Part shown: in pieces, positions 33,630 to 34,295 of the stretch
Layout of the letters: the number at the start of each line of letters is the position of its first letter
Numbering within the stretch: position 1 is the first letter of the stretch
Assembly: GCA_036803245.1 (NCBI GenBank)
Contig: DAIRUQ010000020.1
Location: 1-34,295, forward strand
Direction: 5' to 3'
Origin: DAIRUQ01 sp036803245
Lineage (GTDB): Bacteria; Chloroflexota; Anaerolineae; UBA1429
Length of the DNA stretch: 34,295 nt
Position numbers and translations under genes: made by a program
The notes under the pieces: generated by a model
What the model was told of the DNA's origin: nothing
Seen by the model: the letters and a program-made list of their open reading frames with translations, nothing else
Database searches by the model: none

Positions 33630-34295
33630 GCGCACCCCGCACGATGGCGATCCCGGCGCTAGCCCCCAACCGTGTGGCGCCCGCCGCCACCATGGCGATG
33701 GCCTGCTCATAGGTGCGAATACCGCCAGCCGCCTTGACGCCGATATCGGGCCCCACGGCATGTCGCATCAACGCCACGTCCTCCACCGTCGCCCCGCCAG
33801 CGTTCATCCCCGTAGACGTCTTGACATAGTCCGCCCCCGCCTCGACGGCCAGCAGGCTGGCGACTGTCTTTTCCAGGTCGTCCAGTAGGCACGTCTCCAA
33901 GATGACCTTGAGCTTGGCGCATCCGTCGGCGCATACCTGGGCCACCGCAGCAATGTCATCTGAGACCAGAGCATAGTCCGCCGCCTTGAGGGCGCCCACG
34001 TTCATGACAATGTCGATCTCGGTGGCGCCGTCCTCGATAGCGCGAGCGGCCTCCAGTGCCTTGATCTCCGATACATTAGTGCCCAAAGGAAATCCAGCCA
34101 CCGAGCAAACCGCCACGCTCGCGCCCTCTAGAGCCGCGGCGCAACGCCCCACATACACCGGATTGACGCACACGCTGGCAAAGTGGTACTCGGCCGCCTC
34201 GGCGCACAGCTGCTCGACCATGGCAGGCGTAGCTTCTGGCTTGAGCAGGGTGTGGTCGATCATGCCCGTCAGGGCAAGGCGTCCAACCGGATTGG
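33622..34295 (-). CDS. deoC: Deoxyribose-phosphate aldolase, probably cut at its 5' end
   Basis: DeoC splits 2-deoxyribose 5-phosphate into glyceraldehyde 3-phosphate and acetaldehyde. The class I aldolase motifs are present: MIDHTLLKPEAT, SVCVNPVYVG, EIDIVMNVGAL, LKVILETCLL, the Schiff-base lysine in DYVKTSTGMNAGG, and VKAAGGIRTYEQA. An ATG at 34263 gives 213 residues beginning at the first conserved motif. The frame stays open to the edge (NPVGRLALTG before that Met), and DeoC proteins usually have several residues before IDHTLLKP, so the true start may lie outside the window. It overlaps the class II aldolase by eight bases. Confidence 0.94.
   Translation of the reverse strand, partial: NPVGRLALTGMIDHTLLKPEATPAMVEQLCAEAAEYHFASVCVNPVYVGRCAAALEGASVAVCSVAGFPLGTNVSEIKALEAARAIEDGATEIDIVMNVGALKAADYALVSDDIAAVAQVCADGCAKLKVILETCLLDDLEKTVASLLAVEAGADYVKTSTGMNAGGATVEDVALMRHAVGPDIGVKAAGGIRTYEQAIAMVAAGATRLGASAGIAIVRGAHE

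Overview
The window is a GC-rich, gene-dense bacterial chromosome segment. It holds 24 protein genes, one tRNA and almost no free intergenic space; no stretch over 300 bases lacks a gene. It looks like Chloroflexota (Anaerolineae/Caldilineae-like). This rests on inference from gene content: an isopentenyl phosphate kinase, a fused GlyQS, a primary sigma factor with an insertion in region 3, secreted proteins with TPTPTP linkers and DUF11-type domains, and an M50 protease with no dxr next to it. No phage, transposon, CRISPR or other obvious mobile DNA was seen.

Layout. At the left edge uvrA (minus, cut by the edge) and radC-DUF4416 (plus) diverge from a 208-base region with a sigma70-type promoter for each direction. 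A long minus-strand run then reads from about 15.96 kb down to 3.17 kb: hsp20, lon, a PHP/AlbA_2-domain protein, a GNAT acetyltransferase, a strong hairpin, a degenerate nitrilase, an intact nitrilase, RNase Z, isopentenyl phosphate kinase, an RseP-like M50 protease, a HEAT-repeat protein, acylphosphatase and a membrane-anchored FecR-like protein. Most junctions overlap or lie within 20 bases. Next come three dehydrogenases (SDR, zinc-less MDR, zinc MDR) from one promoter, then tRNA-Asn with its own promoter and terminator. A three-gene unit follows: a 1017-residue secreted glycosidase-like/beta-propeller protein, dnaG and rpoD. Pyruvate phosphate dikinase has its own promoter and terminator, and a small YccF membrane protein is on the plus strand. 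It converges on a glyQS-recO-class II aldolase-deoC unit across a bidirectional terminator.

How the genes fit together. Most of the segment is housekeeping: DNA repair (uvrA, radC, recO), replication and transcription initiation (dnaG, rpoD), translation (glyS, tRNA-Asn, RNase Z), protein quality control (hsp20, lon, rseP), and central carbon or deoxynucleoside metabolism (ppdK, deoC, class II aldolase). Several promoters share a recognisable -35/-10 pattern with 16-17 base spacers, which fits the RpoD encoded here.

The parts most worth a second look are: (1) the secreted protein upstream of dnaG-rpoD, where a TIM-barrel glycosidase appears to sit inside a split DUF11 domain; (2) a tandem nitrilase pair in which one copy has lost Glu, Lys and Cys; (3) the PHP/AlbA_2/C-terminal-domain protein co-transcribed with lon; (4) isopentenyl phosphate kinase next to rseP, pointing to an alternative mevalonate pathway; (5) the insertion in the primary sigma factor. 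I did not find a clearly novel multi-gene system; these are unusual single proteins and linkages.
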